From: Isoetes taiwanensis
Taxonomy: Eukaryota; Streptophyta; Lycopodiopsida; Isoetales; Isoetaceae
Direction of reading: 5' to 3'
DNA: 64,000 bases
Assembly: GCA_021234155.1 (NCBI GenBank)
Contig: JAJEKV010000015.1
Span: 11,370,101-11,434,100 of the forward strand
The stretch's first letter is position 1; each line of letters begins with the position of its first letter. The position numbers and the translations under genes are program-made. Positions 34,253 through 44,910 of the stretch are shown here, one piece after another. The notes beneath the pieces were generated by a model. That model saw nothing but the letters and a program-made list of their open reading frames with translations. It was not told where the DNA came from and did no database searches.

Positions 34253-35999
34253 AACCTGATTATGAACATAAGCATATGGATCCAATGGGGAGCTTATTAA
34301 AGGCTTACAACAATATCCTAGATGTACAAAATTACATCCATCTATGTATTTTTTTAGTTGAAAACACTATAACTAAGCAATCTTACATGAAGACATTTAC
34401 ACTTTACATAAGGTCAAAGTATAGAAGCTAAAAAATCATCTTAGCGAGTGGGAGCTAGGGGTTGACCTCAAACACAACACATGCCCATGCCACCCTAAAG
34501 GGACCATTGGATAGTAAAAAAAAAGTTGAAGAAATAGCCATATTAAGGGCATAAGCCAAAAAAGGAAATAAAAGTTTGTTGCCATTGGCATCCTAAAGAG
34601 TACACTCTAAACACATTGATGTGGTATGAAATCAAAGAGTTATTGTTTTCCTTTCCAAGAAACAACAATATCAACTTTCATAATCATGTAAGTGACGTGA
34701 AAAAGGAGGAGGTGTAAGATATTAAATCAAATAAAAAAAATGGAGTGAAATAGATAGATAAGTTGTTTTATCCACTAACCAGAATGCTTGAGTTACATCA
34801 AAAGGGTACATAAGGCATGTACTTGATTAATTTTGATGAAGTACAATAGAAGAGTATTTGAGAGTCATACTCTTTTATCAAAATAAAAACACTATAACTT
34901 GCTCAAAATGGGCTGCTCACAAAGCAACCTACCACGACTAACTTCCTAAGCACTCAACCATTATGGCTAGACCCCCCATCTTCCCCATTCTTCAATGCAA
35001 AAAAGCATCTCGTCAATGACTTCTTTGACCTTCCTTACTTCCACAAAAGTACTTTCGTTGTAGAAGTTCTCAAGCTTGACCAGCAGCTTATCAATGTCAA
35101 CCATTATCATCTCATGTACACATTTTGGACATGGGTGCCAAGGTTGCCACTCATACCACGACCCCAAGGCTTTGACAACAAAGGAGATGCGACTAACATG
35201 CACCTTCTTTCGAACCAAACATTGGGCAACATGGCCGCCAAAAGCATACCATGGCACCAAAATTTGTACCATCTACATGAAAATAGGAAAATGAATTGGA
35301 CCAAGTTTTGGCAAGGAGTGGCATGGACATGTGCATAGTAGAGGACAGTCTAAAGAAGACGTTAATTAAATATCTAATTCAAAAAACATAGCTATAGCAA
35401 AATCAGAAGCATAGCTAGACACTACCGAAAACCTTTACATGTCCTTTGCAAAAATAAAACTAATCCAAAAGCATACAAATAAGAACTAACCTTGAAAAAG
35501 CTCTTGAATGAACTGTTGGTTTTGAAAGCACAAGGGAATCAACGCCCGGAACGCCGCTGTATGCACTTATTTTCAGACATCATAATTTAAAGATACCGTA
35601 TGCTGAATTTCCAATGGCAAGTGATTGAAAATCTACTTTAATGTAGCTGAAAGAATATGAAAACTTTAGAAAATATGAATCTAAACTTGCAATGGTATCA
35701 GACCTGCCATCTAGTAGCAGAGATGTTTCTAAATGATGTTTTTCTCTCAATGATGTTGATTCTCAATGATGTTGAATTTGAAGATACATTCAGCACTATT
35801 AGCACATACACGAAATAGATGGGGAACAGAACAGAATGCGGGTTTAAGGGCCCTTCTACAGCTGCCCTTAACATGATCCAAGTATCCTATCATAAAATAT
35901 AACTTGGACAAAAAAAATCCTATTATGATTTGTAGAAAGGGAGAAAACCACAAACTATTCAATAGTTCTAAATCTGTCAACAAAAGTTTCTTCAAAAAT
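34253..35999. other. Helitron region between RepHel and the captured exons
   Basis: AT-rich. A short plus-strand/minus-strand ORF pair at 34967-35338 has no recognised motif. No other feature is seen. Confidence 0.35.
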
Positions 36000-36007
36000 T
36001 CCAAAAA

Positions 36008-36773
36008 TTATTCTTCTCTATTGGGCCTTCTCAAGCACAGAAATAGCTTCCTGTGAAGGCTTATACATTCTGAAAAATTTCCCACTGAGGATGCAGACTT
36101 CCCTTGACAGAAAAGGCTCAAACCTTTGGCCAAAGGGTTGTCAATCTTTTCAAGTTCACTTTGTATTTCCCTAGCCTCTCTAAACCTTGATAATGAGTCA
36201 TTATCATGCCAAAGACGAAAGGGTGAGCAAATTTTGGCATGAATCCACATTGTAGCATCTGCTTCGTTTATCTGTTGCAAGCAGTATCCCAGTCTCTCAT
36301 CAAGTTTCTCAGAAATTTTATCACATTTGAAACTTGCAAGGTACCTGACCACAGGTGACTTTCCATAAGCTAAGCTTTGTTTCAGATAGCATAATTTTGC
36401 AGTTGAATCTTGAAGAAGCGTTCCAACATAAAATAAGGCTCATGCCTTACTTTCTGTAGGTTGTCTTACATTTTCCCACCAAGCACTGGACAATTCTTTC
36501 ACAGAGTAACTCCGGTTCTGAGTTGTATGGAAGACTTGAAGGGAACTCTTCGTCTGGGGAGGCAATGAATTCATACTTCCCGCCGGCCACAACGCACTGA
36601 TGTTGCATGATGACTCTATCAAGATCATTTGTTTCTTGCCTAAGAAGAAGAAACAATGGTATTTGAGGAGCAGATAAGATGCCTAATGCCCAGGACTTCA
36701 CAGATTTAAGCAAAGTTTTAGGAAGGGAACGCCGCATGCATCTGCACTGCGGCATTCCATGCGCGAAGTCCAA
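36008..36773 (-). pseudogene. Captured host-gene exons at the Helitron 5' end, gene not identified
   Basis: The minus-strand exon 36773-36447 ends at a good donor (AGAAA|GTAAGG) and contains CVVAGGKYEFIASPDEEFPS and PELLCERIVQCL. A second exon-like frame, about 36430 to 36008, contains VGTLLQDSTAKLCYLKQSLA, KLDERLGYCLQQINEADATM and EIQSELEKIDNPLAKGLSLF, which looks like TPR-type paired helices. The two segments have clean, host-like composition. I do not recognise the gene. The exon-intron structure right inside the Helitron 5' end fits capture of genomic DNA. Confidence 0.55.
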
Positions 36774-36784
36774 AAAAAGAAGAT

Positions 36785-36900
36785 AAATTTATCGCGGCGG
36801 CCTTGTTAGAGCGTTTAATTATGTTCATCGCATAATATATACAATAAATTTATGCGGCGGCCTTGATAGAGTGTGTATTATTATTGCTAGAGCATGTATT
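36785..36900. repeat. About 60-bp host tandem repeat (second copy intact, first split by the Helitron)
   Basis: The first unit is split: left part 28480-28510, right part 36785-36814. The second unit (36815-36875) is whole. Both contain ATATATACAATAAATTTAT and GCGGCGGCCTTG. This gives an empty-site reference for the Helitron. Confidence 0.8.
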
Positions 36901-37097
36901 ATTTTTTCGTGACCATTGGATCATGGCATATCCCGTGAGATATTCCATGAGAAGTCTTGTCGTCCATTCTTCACAAGTCAAGATGGGGTCAAACTGCCCC
37001 ATCTTGACCCCCTTTCTAAGGGGGGATTTAAAAGAAACCAACTCAGTGGTTATGTCAGTATTCCAGAAGCCTGACACAACACGGGCAACCAAAATAA

Positions 37098-37185
37098 CAG
37101 AGCTTGGGGAATCGAACCCCAACTAGATTCCAATGCTCTAACAGAGCTTGGGGAATCGAACCCCAACTAGATACCAATGCTCTTA
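37098..37185 (-). repeat. Two tandem copies of a 44-bp tRNA-like segment with RNA polymerase III B box
   Basis: On the minus strand each copy reads GAGCATTGG(T/A)ATCTAGTTG then GGGGTTCGATTCCCC, an exact B box (GGTTCGATTCC) in a T-arm-like hairpin. The 5' half of a tRNA is not recognisable, so this is not a tRNA gene. A tRNA-derived SINE relic with a duplicated promoter box is the best explanation. Confidence 0.5.
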
Positions 37186-38389
37186 GTTACGGTTCTTGAT
37201 CGGGCAAACATTATAAATTCAAGAACGGTGTATTGCCAATGCTTTTAATCCTACAAGAAGTACAAATCAAATGATTCAATTTTAACAAATGCCAGTTTTT
37301 CACAAGCGCCTCTCAGAATCTTTGGGCATGTGAAATCCGGCATTATCTTTGCGGCCAGTAGCAAGCTCTTGGAAGCTCTAACCTTGGCGTTTATGCTTTC
37401 CTCCTACTTCAACAAATGCAGGGCAAGGACGGTTCACAGAAATATATCTACAATCAGATCTATCTTAGTTAGATAAATCGATAAGATACACAAAAATGAA
37501 TTATGAACTGGGAAGGAGCAAGACCTAGAACCGCCCAAGCTTAGTTCGGCCAGGGAAACAGATGCAAGGAAGCAAAACACAAAATCATTTCCCCATGAAT
37601 CGACCACTGCAAGGGCTCGAACACTCGCTCAATTACTAAAAGGGGACTCAGGATTACTGGAACGGGCATAGCCAAAGAAGAGAAATTCGGATGGCGCCTC
37701 CCCGGCCGTTTCATGGCCATCCACACACCTGCAGCAAACACAATTAGAAGGGGCCTCCACTGCTCGCCAGATGCCCAAGGCCCACGCACACTCTTATCCG
37801 CAGCTCCACCTTTGGCACCAGGATATACACCTTCTTCCTAGAAGGCAGATGCCAGCGTCAGATTCATACGGCCTAAGATACGAACTCTACAAAACCTATG
37901 AAATCTTGAGTTATAAACCCATGCTTTTTGATCGGGCCAACATTATCATCATGTTTAGAAACATACATGGTTTGACCATGTATATTATCACCTTATGTTC
38001 TAGAAAAAAGTAATGTGTGATTAAAAAGTGACAATGTGAAGTAATTGCCTTTCCAAACCTATGAAATTGGACCTATTATTAACATCCAACATACATAGTA
38101 ATGCAATTTGTGAAACACATTCAAATTATAGATATCTTTGTCTCCCCATGAGGAGACTAAGATTATAAATGGTTCGAATATATTTCTAACAACTTCGTGC
38201 ATATGTTGTTATATCAATATGGTTCTTATGGCGTTAAACTAGTAAGGCTAGTGCTACGTAAATTTCAACGTGCTAAAGGTTAGTCACCATTGACTAATGG
38301 TATGAAGCCTTTCTTAGTTTTTTTCAATGGTTCTTTAATTTCTTATAGGTCGCTACATTTTGTTGTTCATAACCAAGAAAACAGTTCCC
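37186..38389. other. Unassigned intergenic DNA
   Basis: Only short frames without motifs. No repeat family recognised. Confidence 0.3.
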
Positions 38390-38540
38390 TTTCCTTCATA
38401 CCAGTGCTACCACATCGGATCCCATCAGAACTCCAAAGTTAAGCGCGCTTGGGCCAAAATAGTACTGGGATGAGTGACCTCCTGGGAAGTCTCCACGTTG
38501 CACCCAACCACCACACTTTGGGTTCAATCCCTTCACTACA
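38390..38540 (+). pseudogene. 5S-rRNA-derived sequence (possible Cassandra LTR or 5S-type SINE)
   Basis: About 116 bp match plant 5S rRNA closely: TACCAG.GCTAC, CGGATCCCATCAGAACTCC, AAGTTAAGCG.GCTTGGG, TAGTACTGGGATGAGTGACC and TCCTGGGAAGTCTCC..GTTGCACCC. All three internal promoter elements (box A, intermediate element, box C) are recognisable. It lacks the correct 5' start and is single copy, not in an array. It is followed after 16 bp by GGGTTCAATCCC, which resembles a B box. Cassandra TRIM retrotransposons carry such a 5S segment in their LTRs; I cannot see the rest of an LTR. Confidence 0.65.
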
Positions 38541-38660
38541 AAGAATAAAAATTTCCGCAAACGATAAAAGGTTATCTTATCCTATTGTTTAAATTTGGAT
38601 TTTTCGGTTTGAGAAAAACTTTTTTAGTTTTTTTCTTAACTTATTTCCCTAAGGTTTTGG

Positions 38661-39693
38661 GGATTTTCACCGCCTGAAAACAAAATTCGATATCCAAAAA
38701 TCGCGTTCTTTTTTTTATTACGATTTCATTTGCCCTCTCTAATGTTCAGAATGCCTGCTGAAGGTCTCCGGATTAGGCATGATTGTGCAGGTGGCGATGG
38801 AGGCCTGCATGTTGGCCGGATTAGGATGGCCATGCAAAGTCTGAAATGTATAGAAAGAAGAAAGGCGGACAGTGGTCGGTGGATAAAAATATTGGTTGAG
38901 ATTCGGTTTTCTTTGAGGTGAGACTATTAAGCTTTGTTCTTCAAGAAGGGGTCAGATTACTCACCGAACATGCTGAATGTTATAGCTTATACAAGTTTTT
39001 TGCTGATGGTGGCGGGTTGCACCTGCATGCAAATTCGGCAGCTATAAGAAAGAGATAGGGCTTAATGTTCTTGATATGAATTCAAGTGGAGGTATGTCTC
39101 TTTGGAACACGTTTGTTATGGCTGGTATCTCCGGTGTTAGATATTTTGAAATGCCCGATAGCTCGGGTGTTGATACCTCGATGTTGAAAGGTAATTGCCA
39201 AATGTGAAATGGCTTCCAAGCATCTCGCAGGATGTTCCTTGGGAATTAATGAAACGACTAATGGCCCCTGTTTTTCAAGTAGCTCTTCTATTCCATGTTC
39301 TTTGCCGTATTGATTATAGGTTTGTTTATTAATTCCATGTTCTAGGTTTGTCTTTCCATGTTCTTCTAGGTATTGATTCCGGGTTGCGATTAGGCAAGAC
39401 TATGAGATCATATTAGTGCGGCAATGCCTATTACCCTTATGACTGAATTTATAGCCAGTTCCATGCTTCGGAATTCTGTGCAAAAGAATAGATGTGAAGT
39501 GATATCATATGGCTGTAGTTTATGCCAAGACACATGTCTCTACAATATAGTTAATATCTGGATAATATTAATATGACTCCAGTAGATGATTCATGCAAAG
39601 GGCTCAATGCTAATTATTTTGTTAATAATCGAATGGGTTGCTATTAGGCATTATTGTGAGAGCATATTAGTAGCAATGTGTATTACTCTTATG
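38661..39693 (+). repeat. Repeat block A (1.03 kb), inverted copy of 52869-53911, with exon-like sequence
   Basis: It matches the reverse complement of 52869-53911 nearly throughout (it starts GGATTTTCACCGCCTG; both ends shared). On the plus strand two coding-like stretches are visible: MFRMPAEGLRIRHDCAGGDG at 38742 and NSSGGMSLWNTFVMAGISGV to SSGVDTSMLK ending at a splice donor (GAAAG|GTAATT) near 39190. This suggests the block derives from a host gene with introns, but I cannot name it. Confidence 0.7.
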
Positions 39694-39696
39694 ATG

Positions 39697-42106
39697 ATGA
39701 TGACTAGGACTTTATGCAAGAAATATGATAACCTTTGAAATGGGATAGAATAGAGGGATTTTGAAGAACTTAAAGCACTGACACCCTTCCTCAAATCGAA
39801 CCAGGCCAGGGCTTTGCGCAGCTTTCTCACAAGAGGGGAGAGGCCAGACCCCAAAAGATGGACCTCAGAAAGGTTATCGAGGCAGCCTTTCGTGTCAGCG
39901 CTCCTCTGGGAGGGCAAATGCCAATGCCCCTCCCCCCCCCTCCCTCGGGAGCTCAATTTTCCTATCCGACCGTTGAATCTGCCATTCAAGTAACCTGCTT
40001 CGAGCAGGCTCAAAAAAATCCAAGATCCGTCTGGGAGAACTTATCAAACCACGAAGCATCCTGCGGGTTGACCGCGTAGAAAACCAAGTGTTTTGTCGTT
40101 CGGGCAGTACAAAGGCTCTGAAATGGAGATTCGACTTCGCCATGTCGTCCGGAATGGCGAAATTACCCCAAGGACCAAGTTACATGGTCATTTTGGACAA
40201 TGAAAACGAACCCTCTACATGGCGGTATTCATGACCACCTCTAGGCCAATTGACTATGAGCGTCTTTGGACATGAGCTACTTTGGTGCTTCTTGGAGAAG
40301 GGGTGGTCTTACGCCCACGAAACTTGGTCCCCGGGGTAAAGTCGACATTTTGAGTCCATTAGCGGATCGGTTCCACGATTTTGAAGTGGGAAAGTTGCCC
40401 GTCCGTGGCGGGGGCCTTGAGGAGAGGACTTTTGGGCTTAACTGCTTGGGAAGGTTTTAAGGGGTCCATCTTCTGGCATCAACACCCTCCCTCACGTGAT
40501 GACATTGTGCAAGATCTGGTCGGTCGACTAGGATCTGACCTAAAAATGTAAACCATGTGTGTTGCTAGGTTATTGAAAGCTTTCGCGTTATGGGTCGAGT
40601 TTTAGTCGGTTTGCTTGGGACATGGGAGAAAGCTGCAGTTGAAAATGTGAAGCAATAGGAACTGAGGGAATGGGATTTAAATTTATCTTCCTCCCAGTGT
40701 GGCAATTAGAAGTCAAGAGCACCTTTTGCAGTAGCAAAATTGTTTGGGATGATGGCCAATAGATCCAAACTCTGTTATTTCAGTTGCCATGGCTCCGCAT
40801 GTCTGTTTAGCAAAGGTGCACCTAGCTATCCAAGAAAATGACCACGTTTTGGCCTCCGAAACGTAAACCCTACAATAACCTAGCAACACACAGGGTTTAC
40901 GTTTCGGAGGCCAAAACGTGGTCGTTTTCTTGGATAGCTAGGTGCACCTTTTCTAAACGCATATGCGGAGCCATGGCAACTGAAATAACAGAGTTTGGAT
41001 CTATTGGCCATCCCGAATGATGCCAAACAATTTTGCTACTGCAAAACGTGCTCTTGACTTCTAATTGCCACACTGGGAGGAAGATAAATCCAAATCCCAT
41101 TCCCTCGGTTCCTATTGCTTCACATTTTCGACTGCAGCTTCTCGACCATGTCCCAAGTGCAACTGACTAAAACTCGACCCCCATAACGTAAACCCTTCAA
41201 TAACCTAGCAACACACAGGGTTTACCTTTCAGAGGCTATATCCTAGTCAGATTCGACCAAAATCTTGCACAATCTCATCATGTAGAGGGAGGGTGTTGAC
41301 GCCAGAACATGGACCTTTAAAACCTTTCGGAGGCAGTTCGCCCCAAAGGTCCTCTCCCAAAGAACCCTGGCCTCGGACGGGCAACTTTCCCACTCCGGAA
41401 CTATGAACTGACTCTGCCAATGGACTCAAAACGTTGACATTACCCTAGAGACCAAGTTTCGTGGGCAGAAGACTACCCCTTTTCCAAGAAGCGCCAAAGT
41501 AGCTCATGTCTAACATGTTCGTAGTCAATTGGTCTAAGAGGTGGCTGCAGAATACTGCCATGTAGAGGGTTCGTGTTTTTTTCGTTGCAAAAAATGACCG
41601 TGTAACTTGGTCCCTAGGGTAATTTCGCCGTTCCGGATAGCATGGCGAAGTCGAATCTCCATTCCGGAGCCTTTGAACTGCCCGAACGACAAAACATTTG
41701 GTTTTCTACGTGGTTAACCCGCAGGACGCTTCGTGGTTTGATAAGTTCTCCTGGACAGATCTTGGATTTTTTTGAGCCTGCTCGAAGCAGGTTACTTGAA
41801 TGGCAGATTCAACGGTCGGATAGGAAAATTGAGCTCCCGAGGGGGGGGGGAGGGCATTGGCATTTGCCCTCCCAGAGGAGCGCTGACACGAAAGGCTGCC
41901 TCGATAACCTTTCTGAGGTCCATCTTTTGGGGTCTGGCCTCTCCCCTCTGGTGAGGAAGCCCCGCAAAGTCTTGGCCTGGTTCGATTTGGGAAAGGGTGT
42001 CAGCGCTTTAAGTTCTTCAAGATCCCTCTATTCTATCCCTTGCCAAACTCCTCTACCAAAAATTTCAAAGGTTATCATATTTCTTGCATAAAGTCCTAGT
42101 CATCAT
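39697..42106. repeat. 2.4-kb near-perfect palindrome (foldback), arms about 1.2 kb
   Basis: The left arm (39697-40871) is the inverse of the right arm (40892-42106), with a 20-bp spacer. The inner 30 bp of each arm are perfectly complementary (40842-40871 and 40892-40921). Arms differ by scattered substitutions, short indels and a 20-bp insertion near 42040. Shared landmarks include CGAGCAGG..CTCAAAAAAATCC and a run of C/G. ORFs at 39651-40143 and 41642-42091 are mirror copies of each other. Confidence 0.88.
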
Positions 42107-42130
42107 ATCCATGTCACCACCATCTAGCCA

Positions 42131-42252
42131 TGTCACCCAAAATTTGCCAACATCACCCAATGAAAAGACCAAAGATGGACATCTTTTCATTTTTGGCCTA
42201 GTCAAAACTTGACCTTGCTTACTTGGCATGCCATGTCACCACTTGGAGTGCC
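42131..42252 (+). repeat. Left flank duplicate of minisatellite 1
   Basis: About 120 bp (AATTTGCCAA...CCAAAGATG..CATCTTTTCAT...GACCTTGC.TACTTGGCATG) recurs at 43092-43210 on the other side of the array, as direct repeats bracketing it. Confidence 0.75.
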
Positions 42253-43080
42253 CAGGTGGCATAGGTGGCATATTGGTGCCTAGGTGGCATGCCTGAGCCA
42301 CCTTGGCATGTTGGAGCCTAGGTGGCATGTTGCAACCGACATGGCATGTTTGAGCCACCTTGGTATGTTTGAGCCTAGGTGGCATGTTGGAGCCTAAACG
42401 GCATGCTTGAGCCACTTTGACGTGTTGGAGCCCGCGTGGCATGTTTGAGCCACCTTGGCATGTTTGAGCCTAGATGGCATGTTGGAGCCCACGTGGCATG
42501 TTTGAGTCACCTTAGCATATTTTAGCCTAGGTAGCGTGTTGGAGCCCACGTGGCATGTTAGAGCCTAATTGGCATGTTGGAGCCCATGTGGCATGGTTGA
42601 GCCATCTTGGCATGTTGGAGCCTAAGTGGCATGTTTGAGCCACGTTGGCATGTTGGAGCCTAGGTGGCATGTTTGAGCCACCTTGGCATGTTGGAGACTA
42701 GGTGCTATGTTTGAGCCACCTTGGCATGTTGCAGCCTAGGTGGCATGTTTGAGCCACCTTGGCATGCTGGGAGCCTAGGTGGCATGTTGGAACCCACGTG
42801 GCATGTTTGAGCCACCTTGGCATGTTGGAGCCTAGGTGGCATGTTTGAGCCACCTTGGCACATTGGAGCCCACGTGGCATGGTTGAGCCACCTTGGCATG
42901 TTGGAGCCTAGGTGGCATGTTGGAGCTTAGGTGGCATGTTGGAGCCACCTTGGCATGTTGGAGCCTAGGTGGCGTGTTTGAGCCATATTGGCATGTTGGA
43001 TGCCACGTGGCATGGTTGAGCCACCTTGGCATGTTGGCGCCAAGGTGGCATGTTTGAGCCACCTTGGCATGCTAGATTCT
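42253..43080 (+). repeat. Minisatellite array 1, 38-bp higher-order unit
   Basis: About 22 copies of a 38-bp unit made of two related 19-mers, TTGGCATGTTGGAGCCTAGG and TGGCATGTTTGAGCCACC, in variable order. Long frames in it are by-products of the period and are not genes. Confidence 0.9.
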
Positions 43081-43210
43081 AGGTGCCATGTCACGCGAAA
43101 TTTGCCAATGCTACCCCGTGAAAAACCAAAGATGTACATCTTTTCATTAATGGCCTAGTAAAAAATTGACCTTGCGTACTTGGCATGCCATGTCACCAAT
43201 TGGAGGGCCA

Positions 43211-43994
43211 CATCATCTTTTCCATGCTCTTTGCTTGTATCGCAAGTGTAACGACATCAAGATCCCATTATACCTCTAATATTTATTTCCTATGACTTTG
43301 TGGATCTGACTTTGTAAAGAATGTTTTAAGGGTTATCCAGAGAATCGTTTTAGAAGTACAAAGGATTGATCATATCATAGCCCACAAGTTTACCTTGTAT
43401 TATACATGGCGCCCGTATTATTGGACATGCATATAACCTTGTCATATTCATTTCCTTTCCTCCTAGTCTGTTCAAAATGTTGCAGAGTTAGAAGCTCTCA
43501 ATTTGGACTCACAAGATTCGACCATAAGACCTACGGAATACCATGCGATGATATTGCCAAAACCAGGGCCAGATTATTTTCACCCCTTGAGAGTGTAAGC
43601 ATGGGAATGCCCATGATGGCATGGCCATTTCGCAAAGCAACATTTGAATTGCAAGTACATTATAGGTAAATGGAGAGTTCGAGTTAGAATGTCCAGCAAA
43701 AAATAAAAAATAAAAATACTAATAGGGGGCCTATATTTTCTTTAGGATGAAAAACAATTCCCATATTTTTATGCACGCATGGTAAATCGGTCCTTTATTC
43801 AACGGTGAAGATGAACGGCAGGGATCTTGATCAACATCCTATGATTTTATTGGCTCTGATAATTAATGGTTGAGATTAAGGGCAACCGAGATCAACGTCA
43901 GAGATCTTGATCTCCGTCCTTTAATCTTATTGGCTTAGAATAAGGGCAATTTCACCCTTGTATTTTTCCCGCCTAACGTTTATTGCTTCTGCGC
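43211..43994. other. Unassigned DNA with an imperfect duplication near 43820-43945
   Basis: GATCTTGATC..C.TCCT.T.AT.TTATTGGCT recurs twice, about 95 bp apart, with AAGGGCAA following in both. No gene seen. Confidence 0.4.
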
Positions 43995-44004
43995 CCCTTT
44001 TACC

Positions 44005-44215
44005 TAGTTTTTGAATCTTCTGACTAAAAACACAGACCGGCCTTGGCGATGGCGCTTTGAACAAACACAGATCACAGACCGGCCTTGGCGATGGTGCTTT
44101 GAACAAACATAGATCGGCCTTGTTATGGCTATGGCAATGGCGCTGCACCTTGCTCCAGCAATGGCAATGGCAATGGCGCTGGTGCTGGACCTTCTTCCAG
44201 CCATGGCCTTAACAT
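44005..44215. repeat. Short tandem repeat, about 42-45 bp unit
   Basis: CAGACCGGCCTTGGCGATGG plus TGCTTTGAACAAACA occurs twice intact and once broken, followed by a short GGCAATGGC repeat. Frames across it are repeat artefacts. Confidence 0.7.
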
Positions 44216-44394
44216 CTGGTGGGGCTCTTCCTCAGATTCTACCTTTCTTGTTGCTTTAAATTTTTTTGTTTCAAATAAATCACAGCATCTTGTTATTTAT
44301 CTAAAACAGGGATTGTGATAGTGGTTATGGCGCCTGGACGGCCGCCCTAAAAGGGCCAAGACAGATCGGATCAAGACGCCGGCATGTGGCTGCT

Positions 44395-44910
44395 TTGCAT
44401 GTTTCCGAGATGGAAGGGACTCAAGATGAGGCAGATGTACAGACACCACCTGACGACGCGGTATATATATAACTGGATTGTTCCTTGATAGTGCACGTTG
44501 GGATAGGAAACGAAAATGTCTGACAGAAGCATTGCCAGGTTCGTAATTCTTTCTCTGTCCTGGTAAATAAAGTAAATGTCTCTCCTTTGCACATTTTTTC
44601 TGATGGGGACTGCAAATAATTTGCAGGTGAAATTTACACAAGTCTATCAGTGGTTCATTTCGTTCCCACAGTCAATTACAAGCCACCACAAGATGAGTAC
44701 CAATGCCCTCTTTATAAAACGCATGTGAGAGCTGGGGTGTTAACCACGACCGGTGCCTCCTCCAATTATATTCTGAATATAAGCTTGAAAATCAGCCCAG
44801 AAACAACTCCAGATTATTGGGTTCTGCAAGGCATAGCAGCTCTCAAGTTCTTGATTGGAAGATCTTTCTATGACCAGGTTTGGCTTAAAGGAATGGTTGT
44901 AGCTGAATGA
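44395..44910 (+). pseudogene. Dynein heavy chain C-terminal fragment (two exons)
   Basis: Exon a (about 44395-44538) reads MEGTQDEADVQTPPDDAVYI, then after a 2-base slip in TATATATATA reads TGLFLDSARWDRKRKCLTEA and ends LP at donor CAG|GTTCGT. Exon b (acceptor TTTGCAG, 44627-44910) continues in phase: GEIYTSLSVVHFVPTVNYKP then EYQCPLYKTHVRAGVLTTTG, NYILNISLKI and DYWVLQGIAAL. This is the order seen at the C-terminus of dynein heavy chains (VYIxGLFLxGARWD, then YxCPLYKT, then DYWxLQGxAL). It then drifts into a 20-residue unrelated tail. The frameshift and isolation make it a pseudogene fragment, with an intron retained. Confidence 0.85.

Larger units (their letters stand above)
28511..36784 (-). 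mobile_element. Helitron (8274 bp), decayed Rep-helicase plus captured sequences
   Basis: On the minus strand the element starts TCTTCTTTTTTTGG at 36784 and ends CTAG at 28511, preceded by a GC hairpin-like palindrome (TGCCCCGGGCA) 9 nt before CTAG. Insertion is between A and T (A28510, T36785), without duplication, as Helitrons do. The junction is proved by a tandem sister repeat: 36841-36860 reads TACAA-TAAATTTATGCGGCGG uninterrupted, matching the two flanks joined. Inside are a Rep-helicase ORF (34252 down to about 30540), a LINE RT fragment and exon fragments of a host gene. Confidence 0.88.

Noticed and set aside
37098-37185. Functional tRNA gene
   Set aside because: Only a T-arm/B-box part is recognisable; no A box, acceptor pairing or anticodon arm can be built.
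38390-38505. Functional 5S rRNA gene
   Set aside because: Isolated copy with a divergent start and no T-run terminator right after it.
42236-43139. Overlapping ORFs with repeated WLKHATWAPTC-like peptides
   Set aside because: They are produced by the 38-bp minisatellite, whose units lack stops in several frames; the same applies to the ORFs at 55826-56653.
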